A stretch of 64,000 nt of DNA from Streptosporangium carneum (GCF_027922005.1 NZ_BSEV01000011.1:124001-188000), one strand, 5' to 3'. Positions 1-9,581 are shown, counted from the stretch's first letter. The notes: generated by a model from the sequence alone, not told the origin. Numbers and translations are program-made.

Positions 1-1293
1 CGCCACGTGATGACGATGCTGGCGATCTCCAGGCCCGGCGACCCGTACGCCGGCATCTCCCTGGTCAAGGAGGCCTGCGACAGCCGGAGCCTCGCGGACT
101 TCGCCTGGGCGCTCTTCCAGCGGTGGCAGGCGGCCGGGTACCCGTCCAAGGAGAGCTGGATGATGGACGCGCTCGCGTTACTCGGTGACGACGAGACCGT
201 CCGCAGGCTGACCCCATTGATCCGGACCTGGCCCGGTGAGGGCGGGCACAGCCGGGCCGTCACCGGGCTGGACATCCTGGCCGCCCTCGGGTCCGAGGTC
301 GCGCTGATGCACCTGCACGGCATCGCCGAGAAGGTCAAGTTCAGCGGGCTCAAGAACCGGGCCCGGCAGAAGATGGCCGAGGTCGCCGCGGAGCTGGGCC
401 TGGAGACGCAGGAGCTGGCCGACCGGCTGGTGCCGGATTTCGGCCTGGCCGCCGACGGCAGCCTGACCCTCGACTACGGTGCCAGGAAGTTCGTGGTCGG
501 CTTCGACGAGCAGCTCAAGCCGTACGTGGTGGACTCCGGCGGCAAGCGGCTGAAGAGCCTGCCCAAGCCGGGTGTCAAGGATGATGCGGAGCCGGCGTCC
601 GCGGCCTACCGGCGTTTCGCCGGGCTGAAGAAGGACGTCCGTACCGCGGCCTCCGACAACATCCGCCGGCTGGAGCAGGCCATGGTGGACCGGCGGCGCT
701 GGAGCGTGGAGGACTTCACGCGGCTGTTCGTCGGCCACCCGTTGCTGTGGCACATCGTGCGGAGGCTGGTCTGGGGGTACTACGACTCCTCGGGTGATCT
801 GCTCGGCGCGTTGCGCGTGGCCGAGGACCGCAGCTTCGCCGACGTCGAGGACGAGACGCTGACCCTGCCGGGCGATGCGGTCATCGGGGTCGCGCATCCG
901 CTGGAGCTGGCCGAGACCCTCAGTGCCTGGGCGGAGGTGTTCGCCGACTACGAGATCCTGCAGCCGTTCCCACAGCTGGGCCGGGAGGTCCACACCTCGG
1001 TCGAGGACTTCGACCCGAACCTGTTCACCAAGATCCCGACCGGCCGGGTGCTCGGTCTGGAACGGGGGGCCTGGCGGCGTGGTGATCCGCAGGACGCCGG
1101 CTGGCAGGGGTGGATCGAGCGGGACCTTCCCGGAGGCAGGACCTTTACGGTCAGTCTCGATCCCGGTGTCTCTGTCGGCTACATCGAGATGGAGGAGGAG
1201 CAGACCTTGCACCTCTCCAAGCAGGACTTCGACGGCCTCGACCCCATCACCGCCTCCGAGATCATGCGCGAGCTGCAGGAGCTCATCCGATGA
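1..1293 (+). CDS. DUF4132 (YehI/MolR-like) protein, 5' end outside window
   Basis: The reading frame is open from the first base, so only the C-terminal part (about 430 residues) is visible; the GTG at base 7 is unlikely to be the true start. The region around residues 150-430 has the DUF4132 look: a WGR-like beta segment, then a helical stretch with WHIVRRLVWGYYD and HPLELAETLSAWAEVFADYEI, ending in a short acidic tail. DUF4132 proteins (for example E. coli YehI) are usually above 1000 residues and have no established biochemical role. The stop overlaps the start of the MoxR gene (ATGA), so the two are translated together. Family call from motif memory; function unknown. Confidence 0.72.
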   Translation, partial: RHVMTMLAISRPGDPYAGISLVKEACDSRSLADFAWALFQRWQAAGYPSKESWMMDALALLGDDETVRRLTPLIRTWPGEGGHSRAVTGLDILAALGSEVALMHLHGIAEKVKFSGLKNRARQKMAEVAAELGLETQELADRLVPDFGLAADGSLTLDYGARKFVVGFDEQLKPYVVDSGGKRLKSLPKPGVKDDAEPASAAYRRFAGLKKDVRTAASDNIRRLEQAMVDRRRWSVEDFTRLFVGHPLLWHIVRRLVWGYYDSSGDLLGALRVAEDRSFADVEDETLTLPGDAVIGVAHPLELAETLSAWAEVFADYEILQPFPQLGREVHTSVEDFDPNLFTKIPTGRVLGLERGAWRRGDPQDAGWQGWIERDLPGGRTFTVSLDPGVSVGYIEMEEEQTLHLSKQDFDGLDPITASEIMRELQELIR

Positions 1294-2375
1294 ACGACCA
1301 CATTCAGCGGCCCCCGGCCGAGGTGCGCTACGCCGACGAGCTGGCCCGGCTGCGTGAGAGCGACGACGGCGACCGGCCGCCCGGCTGGGCGCTGAGCATG
1401 AGAGCCGCCCTGCGCTTCGTCGTCGGCGACGAGAAACTCGGCATCAGCCGTAAGTTCGTCGGCGACCCGTCACTGATCGATCGAGCTCTGGTGGCTCTCG
1501 CGACCAACCGGGGACTCATGCTGGTCGGTGAGCCGGGCACCGCGAAGTCGCTGCTGTCGGAGCTGCTCGCCGCCGCGGTCAGCGGCGCCTCGACGCTCAC
1601 CGTTCAGGGCGGCGCGGCCACCACCGAAGACCAGATCAAGTACTCGTGGAACTACGCGCTGCTGGTCGCCGACGGCCCGTCGACGCGGTCGCTGGTGCCC
1701 GCCCCGCTGCTGCGGGGCATGGCCGAAGGCAAGGTGGTGCGCTTCGAGGAGATCACCCGGTGCCCGCTGGAGGTGCAGGACTGCCTGTTGTCGCCGCTGT
1801 CGGACCGCGTGCTCGCCGTACCCGAGCTGACCGGGCCGGAGTCGATGGTGTTCGCGAAGGAGGGCTTCACCGTCATCGCCACCGCCAACACCCGCGACCG
1901 CGGCGTCAACGAGATGAGCGCCGCGCTCAAGCGGCGCTTCAACTTCGAGACCGTCTTCCCCATTTCCGACTTCGACACCGAGCTGTCGCTGGTGGAGGCG
2001 GAGGCTACGGCGCTCCTGCGGCGCTCGGGGGTCGGCGCGCCGCCCAGGCGCGATGTGCTGGAGGTCCTGGTCACCGCTTTTCGTGAGCTGCGCGAGGGGC
2101 AGACCAGGCGGGGCGACGCCACCGACCGGCTGTCCGGGGTGATGAGCACCGCCGAGGCGGTCTCGGTCGCGCACGCCGTCGGATTGCGCGGCTGGTTCCT
2201 GCGCGGCGAGCCCGGCACGGCGGCCGACCTGGTGTCGTGCCTGGCGGGGACCGCGGCCAAGGACAACCCGGAGGATCTGGCGAAGCTCCGCAGGTATCTG
2301 GAGCGGCAGGCCAACGGGCGGCGTGGCGACCAGTGGCAGGCCCTGTACGAGGCCCGTCACCTGCTGCCGGGGTGA
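1290..2375 (+). CDS. MoxR-family AAA+ ATPase (YehL-like)
   Basis: A 361-residue AAA+ ATPase of the MoxR class. Visible motifs: Walker A GEPGTAKS at residues 80-87, Walker B VVRFEE at 149-154, sensor 1 ATANTRD near 197-203, and KRRF at 214-217. MoxR ATPases act as chaperone-like remodellers with a VWA protein, and the VWA gene lies two genes downstream. The ATG at 1290 is chosen because it overlaps the upstream stop; the frame is open further upstream. The next gene starts three bases after its stop. Family assignment is firm; the substrate is unknown. Confidence 0.9.
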   Translation: MNDHIQRPPAEVRYADELARLRESDDGDRPPGWALSMRAALRFVVGDEKLGISRKFVGDPSLIDRALVALATNRGLMLVGEPGTAKSLLSELLAAAVSGASTLTVQGGAATTEDQIKYSWNYALLVADGPSTRSLVPAPLLRGMAEGKVVRFEEITRCPLEVQDCLLSPLSDRVLAVPELTGPESMVFAKEGFTVIATANTRDRGVNEMSAALKRRFNFETVFPISDFDTELSLVEAEATALLRRSGVGAPPRRDVLEVLVTAFRELREGQTRRGDATDRLSGVMSTAEAVSVAHAVGLRGWFLRGEPGTAADLVSCLAGTAAKDNPEDLAKLRRYLERQANGRRGDQWQALYEARHLLPG

Positions 2376-2377
2376 CG

Positions 2378-4630
2378 ATGACTGCGACGTTCATCGGCGT
2401 CCGGCACCACAGTCCCGCCTGCGCCCGGCTGGTCGCCGACACCGTCTCGGCGCTGCGGCCCGCGTACGTGCTGGTCGAGGGACCGGCCGACATGAACCAC
2501 CGGCTCGGGGAACTGCTGCTCGGGCACGAGTTGCCGATCGCGGTGTACACCGGCTACCGCGACGCCCGGCGTCGGCACGGCTCGTGGGCGCCGCTGTGCG
2601 ACTACTCCCCCGAGTGGGCGGCGCTGACCGTCGGCCACGCCGTCGGCGCGGAGCTGCGCTTCATCGACCTGCCCGCCTGGCACCCGGCGCTGGCCGAGGT
2701 CCGCAACCGCTACGCCGACGCCGAGGCCCGCTACGCCGAGGTGACCGAGCGGCTGTGCCGTGCCTTCGCGGTCGACAATGTGGACGCCCTGTGGGACCAC
2801 CTGTTCGAGATCGAGCCCGCCGACGGGCTGGCCGAACGGCTGGCCACCTACTTCGACCTGGTGCGTGGCGACGCCGAGCCCGGCGCCGACGACATGGCCC
2901 GCGAGGCGTACATGGCGCGGTGGATCCGGGCCGCCGTCGCCGACGCGGGCGAGCGGCCGGTCGTCGTGGTCACCGGCGGCTTCCACCGCCCCGCACTGAT
3001 CCGGCTGACCGAGCAGGGCGAGCAGACCTGGCCGGAGCTGCCGGAACCGCCTGATGACGCGGTCGTCGGCAGCTACCTGGTGCCGTATTCGTTCCGGCGG
3101 CTGGACGCCTTCGACGGCTACCAGTCGGGCATGCCGTCGCCGGGTTACTACCAGCAGCTGTGGGAGTCGGGCCCGGGAGAGGCCGCCCGCAGGCTCACCG
3201 AGGCGGTGGCGGTACGGCTGCGCGCACGAAGCCAGCAGGTGTCCACCGCGGACCTGATCGCCGCCCGGGCCACCGCGGACGGGCTGGCGCTGGTGCGCGG
3301 TCACCGGCATCCGGCCCGGGTCGACGTGCTGGACGGCCTGGCGAGCGCCCTGGTCAGCGAGGCACTCGAGGTCCCGCTGCCCTGGGCGACCCGCGGGCGG
3401 CTGCAGGCAGGCAACCATCCCGCGATCGTGGAGATGGTCGCGGCGCTCAGCGGTGACCGGGTCGGCCGGTTGCACACGTCGACTCCGCTGCCGCCGCTGG
3501 TGCACGCCGTCACCGAGCAGCTGTGCCGCCATGGTCTGGACGGCTCCGGTGAGGTGCGTCTCGACCTTGGCAAGGAGATCGACCGAGAGCGCAGCAGGCT
3601 GCTGCACCGGCTGCGGGTCCTGGCGATCCCCGGCCTGGCGCGCGAGTCCGGGCCGTATCCGGCAGGCGGCCCGGTGCTGGTCGAACAGTGGACGCTGACC
3701 GAGTCCGACGACCGACTGCCCGCCCTGATAGAGGCCGGCGGCTACGGCGTGGACCCGCAGGAGGCGGCCGCCGCCGCCCTCTCGGAGAAGATCACGGCCG
3801 CGGACATGGACCAGCTGGCCGACCTGCTGTTCGATGCGGCGTTGTGCGGCGTCGGAGAGCTGACCGGGCAGGTGTTGGACGACCTGGCGCGGGCCGTCGG
3901 CGCGGCGGCCGACCTGGGATCGCTGGGCCGCACGCTGACCGTCGTCCTGGCGATGTGGCGACACGGTGACATGTTCCAGACCAGCCGTAGCACCACGCTG
4001 GGCACGGTCATCGCGGGCGCCACCCGCCGGGTCCTGTGGCTGGCCGAGGGTGTGCGTGGCGGCACGGCGCCGGCCGACCTCAGGCGGATCAACGCCTTGA
4101 TCGCGGTCCGCGACGTCCTGACCCACGCCGGGACGGCGCTCGGGCTGGACACCCAGGCGGCGCTGGGAGTCGCCGACCGGCTCGCGGCCTGCCAGGACGC
4201 GCCACCCGACCTGCGTGGCGCGTCGTTCGGGCTGGGCTGGTCGCTGCGCGGTACGGCTGTCGCGGACCCCGCTCGAGCGGTACGCGGTGCTTTCACCCCG
4301 GCGTCGGCAGGTGACTGGCTGGCCGGGCTGTTCGCACTGGCCCGTGAGGAGGTGCTGCACACCGCCGGGACGCTGGAGCTGCTCGACGAGCTGGTGGGAG
4401 CGATGACCGGCCACGACTTCCTGGTGGCGCTGCCGGCGCTGCGCGCGGCGTTCGGATACTTCCCGCCCCGCGAACGGCACATCATCGCCACCCGCCTGGT
4501 TCAGTGGCGCACCGGCTCCAGCCGGAACCTGATGCGGCTCGATGCGACACCGGAGCTGGTGGCGGCCGGGATGGCACTGGACGAGCGGGTCGACGCGGCG
4601 CTACGCCGGGAGGGATTGATCACATTATGA
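2378..4630 (+). CDS. DUF5682 protein (YehM-like)
   Basis: A 750-residue protein starting with FIGVRHHSPAC and LVEGPADMN, the N-terminal signature of DUF5682, which I associate with the TraB/erythromycin-esterase/Tiki-like fold (conserved His, Glu and Gly residues). The remainder is helical and leucine-rich with no recognised domain. The ATG at 2378 is two bases after the MoxR stop; a GTG at 2372 is an alternative. It sits between the MoxR and VWA genes, as in the E. coli yehLMPQ locus. A hydrolase or peptidase-like activity is only inferred from the fold. Confidence 0.75.
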   Translation: MTATFIGVRHHSPACARLVADTVSALRPAYVLVEGPADMNHRLGELLLGHELPIAVYTGYRDARRRHGSWAPLCDYSPEWAALTVGHAVGAELRFIDLPAWHPALAEVRNRYADAEARYAEVTERLCRAFAVDNVDALWDHLFEIEPADGLAERLATYFDLVRGDAEPGADDMAREAYMARWIRAAVADAGERPVVVVTGGFHRPALIRLTEQGEQTWPELPEPPDDAVVGSYLVPYSFRRLDAFDGYQSGMPSPGYYQQLWESGPGEAARRLTEAVAVRLRARSQQVSTADLIAARATADGLALVRGHRHPARVDVLDGLASALVSEALEVPLPWATRGRLQAGNHPAIVEMVAALSGDRVGRLHTSTPLPPLVHAVTEQLCRHGLDGSGEVRLDLGKEIDRERSRLLHRLRVLAIPGLARESGPYPAGGPVLVEQWTLTESDDRLPALIEAGGYGVDPQEAAAAALSEKITAADMDQLADLLFDAALCGVGELTGQVLDDLARAVGAAADLGSLGRTLTVVLAMWRHGDMFQTSRSTTLGTVIAGATRRVLWLAEGVRGGTAPADLRRINALIAVRDVLTHAGTALGLDTQAALGVADRLAACQDAPPDLRGASFGLGWSLRGTAVADPARAVRGAFTPASAGDWLAGLFALAREEVLHTAGTLELLDELVGAMTGHDFLVALPALRAAFGYFPPRERHIIATRLVQWRTGSSRNLMRLDATPELVAAGMALDERVDAALRREGLITL

Positions 4631-4667
4631 CCATGCTTGTTCCGGTCACGAGGCCGAAGGAAGTTCC

Positions 4668-5801
4668 ATGATCGACCCCGTTCTCGAACGCTGGCGGCTG
4701 CTGCTCGGCGAGTCCGGCGGCGCCTGCCTCGGCGGACAACAGCTCGGCGCGCAGGCCGCCGCCCGTGACGCGGCCATGGACTGGCTCTACGGCCGCGACG
4801 ACGACCTGCGTAAGCGAGGTGTACGGCGCAGCGGTCCCCGGGAGGGCGGCACCGGCGTGTCAGTGCTGACCACCGTCGACTGGCTCGACGACATCACCCG
4901 CCTGTTCCCGAAGGAGACGGTCGAGCGGCTGCACCGCGACGCGGTCGAACGTTACGAGATCCACGACGTGGTGACCGACCCGGCCGTGCTGGAGCGCATC
5001 GAACCCAACCCGGCCTTGCTCAAGGCGGTGCTGCGCACGAAGCACCTGATGAACCCGCAGGTGCTGCGACTGGCCCGGCGGATCGTGGAGACGGTCGTCC
5101 GGCAGCTGACGGACAAGCTCGCCACCGAGGTGCGGACCGCGTTCTCCGGCACGAAGGCGCGCCGTCCCGGCCGGCTGCGGCAGGCCCGCAACTTCGACGT
5201 CACCCGGACCATGCGTGCCAACCTGGGCCGCTACCAGCCGGACACCGGCAAGGTGGTGATCGAGACTCCGTACTTCTTCACCCGCACCCGCCGCCACCTC
5301 GAGCAGTGGCAGGTGATCCTGCTCGTCGACCAGTCCGGATCCATGGTCGACTCGGTGATCCACTCGGCGGTCACCGCGGCGTGCCTGTGGGGGCTGCCGG
5401 GTGTGCGCACCCACCTGGTCGCCTTCGACACCGAGGTCGTCGACCTGACCGCCGACGTCGACGATCCGGTGGAGCTGCTCATGAAGGTCCAGCTCGGCGG
5501 CGGCACCGACATCGCCCGCGCGACGGCGTACGGTGCCGACCTGGTCGACCAGCCGCGGAGGGCGATCGTCGTGCTGATCTCCGACTTCTACGAGGGCGGC
5601 GATCCGCACCGGCTGGTGCGCATCGTTCGAGACCTGGTCGAGCAGGGCACCAAGGTGCTGGGCCTGGCCGCTCTCGACGAGCAGGCCAACCCCGATTACG
5701 ACCGGGAGCTGGCGCAGCGCATGGCGAATGTCGGGGCGCACGTGGGCGCGATGACACCCGGCGAACTGGCCTCCTTCGTCGCGGAGCACGTGGGCCGATG
5801 A
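4668..5801 (+). CDS. von Willebrand factor A domain protein (YehP-like)
   Basis: A 377-residue protein. The N-terminal 200 residues are helical; the C-terminal half is a VWA domain with a complete MIDAS: DQSGS at 221-225, Thr280 in GGGTD, and Asp306 in ISDFYEGG. An intact MIDAS predicts divalent-metal-dependent partner binding. VWA proteins encoded beside MoxR ATPases normally work as the adaptor of the ATPase. It starts 37 bases after the DUF5682 gene (an AAGGAAG ribosome site sits before the ATG) and its end overlaps the SWIM gene by four bases. Confidence 0.9.
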   Translation: MIDPVLERWRLLLGESGGACLGGQQLGAQAAARDAAMDWLYGRDDDLRKRGVRRSGPREGGTGVSVLTTVDWLDDITRLFPKETVERLHRDAVERYEIHDVVTDPAVLERIEPNPALLKAVLRTKHLMNPQVLRLARRIVETVVRQLTDKLATEVRTAFSGTKARRPGRLRQARNFDVTRTMRANLGRYQPDTGKVVIETPYFFTRTRRHLEQWQVILLVDQSGSMVDSVIHSAVTAACLWGLPGVRTHLVAFDTEVVDLTADVDDPVELLMKVQLGGGTDIARATAYGADLVDQPRRAIVVLISDFYEGGDPHRLVRIVRDLVEQGTKVLGLAALDEQANPDYDRELAQRMANVGAHVGAMTPGELASFVAEHVGR

Positions 5802-7780
5802 GGACCGACCTGCTCGCGCTCACCGCCGACTCCCTCGCCGCACTCACCAATCGTGGCCTGGTCAAACGCGCCGCCAAGGAAATCGACGGCGCCGCGCCAC
5901 GGCTGCGCGCCGACGCCGACGGCACGGTGCACGGCGAGTTCCCCGACGGCCCGGCCGCCAGCCTGCCTCCTGGCGGCCTCGACGCCGGGCGGTGCACCTG
6001 CGGCGCCAGGGGCGTCTGCCGCCACCTGATCGGCGTGATCCTGGCCTACCAGCGCGTCGACCGGCCGGGCGAGGATCCCCCGGTCGACCGGCGTGCCGCC
6101 GAACCCGGCGCGGAACGCCCGGCCGACCGGCCGCCCGCGCCCTGGTCTCCGGGGCAGGTGACCGACGACGAACTCACCGCCAGGATCGGCGCCCGCATGA
6201 TGGCCGCCGCCCGCCGTGCCGAGCAGGCCGGATACACCGCCCGGGTCCGCCGTGCCACCGCCGCCGATCCGGTGCCGCAGGTCGAGCTCGCCACAGCGAC
6301 CGTGCGCTTCCTGGTCCCCGGTGACCTTGGCTTCGTGCACACCGACACCGTCGCAGGCAGCCGCGACGAGGTCGTCGCCTTGGCGGTGTGGGCGTTCCGC
6401 GCCGCCGACGACAGGCATCCCGACGTGTCTGACGTGCGGGTCGACGTCGGCGGCGTCGAAGCAGGCACCGGCTCCGGGCTGGAGCGGGCGCTGGCACTGG
6501 CCGCCACGGTCCTGTACGACGGCGCGACGAGTCTCGGGCAGAGCCTGGAGACCACCGTCGCCGACGTGCGCCGCCACCTCGATGACGCCGGTCTGCGCTG
6601 GCCGCTGCTGGCCGTCGACGACCTCGCCGAGCAGCTGACCGCCTACCACGACCGCAGCGCCCACTACCGTCCAGAACTGCTCGCCGGTCACATCGCCGAG
6701 CTGCACGCCCGCCACCGTGCGGTGATCCGCCCGGATGCCACCCTGCGCAGCAGCGTGCTGGGCAGCGCGGAGGCCGCCGAGACACCCCTGCGCCGAGTCC
6801 GCCTCGACAGCCTCGGCTGCCGGATCCGGGCCCTCGGCGACCAGCGGATCGCCGAGGTGTACCTCGTCCACAGCGCCAGCTCCATGGTGCTCGTGCTTCG
6901 CCGCCACTGGAACGGCGACGCCGACGGCGCGGAGCTGTCACGACGGCGGATCGCCACGACCACGCTGGCCGCGCTCGCCGCGGGAAATCTCGTCACCGAA
7001 TCCGCCGTCCGCAGCGCCAGCCGGACGGTGCGGCTGGCCTCAGGACGGATCGCCAAGACCACCGTCAGCCCTTCGCGGGGCGACTGGGACGAACTGCCGC
7101 CGTCACTGGTGGCAACCGACTTCACCGCCCTCGCTCGCGAACTCGACGCCCTCGTCCCGCGGCCGATCCGCCCGCGTGTCGAAGCGGAGCTGGTCCGGGT
7201 CGTCGCCGTGGCCGGGGTGGGGTCCGTCACCTATGCTCCCGGCGACCAGCGTCTCGACGCCGTGATCACCGACCGGGCGGGCAATCCCGCCACCGTCAGC
7301 GCCACCCACACCAGCGCCGCCCCCGGACGCCTCGACGCGCTGGCGGCCGTGCTCGCCGGTACGGAAGGTGAGCTGCGTTTCGTCAGCGGCATCGTGCGCA
7401 GAACAGCCGGAAGCGTCGTCATCGAGCCGGTCGGCCTGGCGGTCGAAGATCGGGTCATCGTCCCCGACCTGCAGCCCGCCGGGTGCTCCGGCAGGCTCGC
7501 GGCCGCTGACGCGCCCCCACGCGAACCGCTGCTCGCGGCTCTGGCCGACACCCGGGATCTGCTCGCAGAGGCGCCCCACCGGGGCCTGAGCCACCTGCCC
7601 CCGCCGTACGGTGATCGGCTCGCGGGCGCGGCGCAGCGGTTGACCGCGCTTGGACTGCACCGCGTCGCGCAGGCCGTCACGGCCTTCGCTGCGACGCTGA
7701 CCTACGGCCGTGACCAGGCGACCGAGCAGGCCTGGGTCGACGCGTACCTGCGCTTGGAGCTCGCTCTCGATCTCTGCTGA
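5798..7780 (+). CDS. SWIM zinc-finger protein (YehQ-like)
   Basis: A 660-residue protein with a SWIM motif near the N-terminus: CTCGARGVCRH with Cys66, Cys68, Cys74 and His76 (CxC-x5-CxH). SWIM fingers bind DNA or protein. The rest has no domain I recognise. The ATG at 5798 overlaps the VWA stop codon (ATGA). It closes the five-gene cassette; no terminator hairpin is obvious directly after it. Assignment of the finger is firm, the role of the long C-terminal part is unknown. Confidence 0.85.
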   Translation: MRTDLLALTADSLAALTNRGLVKRAAKEIDGAAPRLRADADGTVHGEFPDGPAASLPPGGLDAGRCTCGARGVCRHLIGVILAYQRVDRPGEDPPVDRRAAEPGAERPADRPPAPWSPGQVTDDELTARIGARMMAAARRAEQAGYTARVRRATAADPVPQVELATATVRFLVPGDLGFVHTDTVAGSRDEVVALAVWAFRAADDRHPDVSDVRVDVGGVEAGTGSGLERALALAATVLYDGATSLGQSLETTVADVRRHLDDAGLRWPLLAVDDLAEQLTAYHDRSAHYRPELLAGHIAELHARHRAVIRPDATLRSSVLGSAEAAETPLRRVRLDSLGCRIRALGDQRIAEVYLVHSASSMVLVLRRHWNGDADGAELSRRRIATTTLAALAAGNLVTESAVRSASRTVRLASGRIAKTTVSPSRGDWDELPPSLVATDFTALARELDALVPRPIRPRVEAELVRVVAVAGVGSVTYAPGDQRLDAVITDRAGNPATVSATHTSAAPGRLDALAAVLAGTEGELRFVSGIVRRTAGSVVIEPVGLAVEDRVIVPDLQPAGCSGRLAAADAPPREPLLAALADTRDLLAEAPHRGLSHLPPPYGDRLAGAAQRLTALGLHRVAQAVTAFAATLTYGRDQATEQAWVDAYLRLELALDLC

Positions 7781-7899
7781 CCGCCGAAGAGACTGCCGTA
7801 CGGAGGTTCCCCGGCTGCGGCTGGTCGGCTCCGATTCCGGCCTTGGCCTGCGAGCTGGGATCGGGGCCGAGCGGTGTGACCTCGTTCGTGTACCGCCTC

Positions 7900-8167
7900 G
7901 AAACAGGTGGTCGAAAGCTTCTGTTCTGTCAGGAGACAGGGCCAGAACCTGGGGATTATGGGCCCGTGCCGGTCGTGGAATCCACCCTTCCGGTGGTGGA
8001 GGGCAGGGCTGAGAAGGGCTGTCGCTCACAGCGGCGTCAATGGAGGCGCCGATGCCCTCATGACCCGAAATCAGCGCCATGACGCCCCACGGCTCATGGC
8101 CAGTCACCTGGCCCTGCACCCCTTGCCCGGGGACGAGGCCGGCCCCTGCGGCATCGAATCGCCGCAT
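7900..8167 (-). pseudogene. Possible remnant of a small S1-like (OB-fold) protein
   Basis: In the gap after the SWIM gene the minus strand reads MRRFDAAGAGLVPGQ, then VTGHEPWGVMALISGHEGIG and ASIDAAVSDSPS. This matches, from memory, small actinobacterial S1-domain-like proteins with a GxVxxxEPWGV core. The C-terminal part is poorly matched and there is no good stop context, so it is treated as a decayed gene. The remainder of 7781-8372 shows no other coding signal. Confidence 0.3.
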
Positions 8168-8372
8168 CCAGTCATTCTGCCGTCCAAGTTCCTCTCGGCT
8201 TACTCGGTGTTTCCCTGGTCGAGGCACCGTCAGCTCGGGAAGTGCGTTGATCACGCCTCGTAGCGCGGCTGAGCTGGGCTCTCGGCCGGTCGTGAGTGAC
8301 CGTGGTTGCCCCCTCGTCACCCTCTCTGATGCTCTGATGGCACGTTGACGGCACGAGCGACAGGATGACCTG

Positions 8373-9068
8373 GTGAAGCTGAACGAGAAGGCCGCGGCGA
8401 GGATCGCGGAGGAGCAGCTGGACCGTTGGCGACGTGTCGCACGTTACGACGAGCTCGCTGTGATGAAAGAGAACGGTGACAAGGACTGGAAGAACGTCAC
8501 CGGAGAGGACGGCCAGGAGTACAAAGTCCTCGCCTATGTGCTTCCGTACGGCGACGAGACGCTTCGGATGGTGGTCTCGGTGAACCACCTGAGGAGGGAT
8601 CATGCGGCTGCCGACCCGTTGATCCGGGAAGCGGTCATGCGCTCGGACGGCACTGTGACCACACCGGCGGATCTGGCTGAGCTGGAGGACCGGTGGATTC
8701 TGCCCTACCGAGGGATGCAGGTGGTCCAAGTCCGGGTGAGCTATCAGCTGACGTTGCTCCTCGACGGCGATGCCCAGGTGAACATCGAGTCCGCGGCGAC
8801 GCTCACCAGAGGCCCGCTGAGTGCTCCGGACGCGGAGCCGGTCCAGCTGACCCCTGAGCGTCAGGAGGTGGCGCCGGCCCTGGTGCTCTTCGGCGCGACA
8901 CTCGTGTCATCGGTTGCCTTCAAGTCCGGTGCGCTGCGGTTGGTCTTCGACACCGGGACGCACCTGAACGTGAAACCCGACTCCCAATACGAGGCGTGGA
9001 GCACCTGCGGGCCTGATGATTTGCGCTTCGTCTGTCTGCCGGGCGGTGGGCTTTCGATTTTTCGGTGA
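8373..9068 (+). CDS. Hypothetical protein with C-terminal DUF6188-like domain
   Basis: A 231-residue soluble protein starting at GTG. The last 65 residues (LVLFGATLVSSVAFKSG, then LNVKPDSQYEAWS and FVCLPGGGLSIF) look like DUF6188, a small immunity-protein-like family. The N-terminal 150 residues are not recognised. A weak AGGA lies about nine bases before the GTG. It sits at the border of an accessory island with toxin remnants, which fits an orphan immunity-type gene, but that role is inference. Confidence 0.6.
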   Translation: MKLNEKAAARIAEEQLDRWRRVARYDELAVMKENGDKDWKNVTGEDGQEYKVLAYVLPYGDETLRMVVSVNHLRRDHAAADPLIREAVMRSDGTVTTPADLAELEDRWILPYRGMQVVQVRVSYQLTLLLDGDAQVNIESAATLTRGPLSAPDAEPVQLTPERQEVAPALVLFGATLVSSVAFKSGALRLVFDTGTHLNVKPDSQYEAWSTCGPDDLRFVCLPGGGLSIFR

Positions 9069-9216
9069 TCGGAGGAGCCGGTTCGGTGGTGTGCCATCCA
9101 ACGACTTGCCGCACTCCAGATCGAGATGGGCGCGTCCCCTCCACGAGTCCTCGTAGTTCCCTCTCGTTCCCCTTCCTGACGGGCACGCAGCGGGCACGGG
9201 ACGGTTGCTCCTCCGT

Positions 9217-9301
9217 TGCGCCGGTGCTCGGTGGGCCGGGGCTGAGAAACGAGGCCCCGGACCGTCGATCGCTCCCGACCCCGTATGGCGATCAGCCACC
9301 A
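9217..9301 (+). repeat. Imperfect inverted repeat, copy 1 (partner at 10857-10939)
   Basis: About 83 bases that match the reverse complement of 10857-10939 at roughly 80%. The best-conserved core is GCGATCGAC and CAGCCCCGGCCCACCG (read on the minus strand here). The two copies flank the recombinase remnant and the tRNA-Lys fragment. The nature of the repeat is not known to me. Confidence 0.6.
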
Positions 9302-9350
9302 TCAGGCGCTCGTGGGGGTGGTACTGGAGAGCTCGACCTCAGTGGGTGCC

Positions 9351-9572
9351 TTACCCGGGTAGATCTAGCCCATGGGCTTTGAGCGCCTTGCGAGCCTGTC
9401 GGAGGCATTCTTCGGCGGAGTCGGCGTCGGCGCGGACGACCCATCGACTACTTTGGGCTCCGCCGCTCGCGTGGAAGGTCCAGGGCCGAGCGCTCCCACG
9501 TTCGGCGTCCACCCTGAGCAGGGCGTTCACATCGCGTTCCAGGAGCCATTGGAGCATCGTGATCGCGTCCAT
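9351..9572 (-). CDS. Small conserved-type protein beside integrase remnant
   Basis: A 73-residue product, MDAITMLQWLLERDVNALLR then RPWTFHASGG and ADADSAEECLRQARKALKAH. This resembles short proteins often found antisense to or beside actinobacterial integrases (recalled by pattern, not verified). The start is the first ATG before the conserved part; no clear ribosome site is visible. Amino-acid composition argues that this strand is the coding one here rather than the opposite frame. Confidence 0.45.
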   Translation of the reverse strand: MDAITMLQWLLERDVNALLRVDAERGSARPWTFHASGGAQSSRWVVRADADSAEECLRQARKALKAHGLDLPG

Positions 9573-9581
9573 CCCGGCAGC

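Noticed and set aside
178..1212. Long minus-strand open frame opposite the DUF4132 gene
   Set aside because: Shadow frame caused by high GC; composition is Arg/Pro/Gly-rich and the plus strand has a clear family match.
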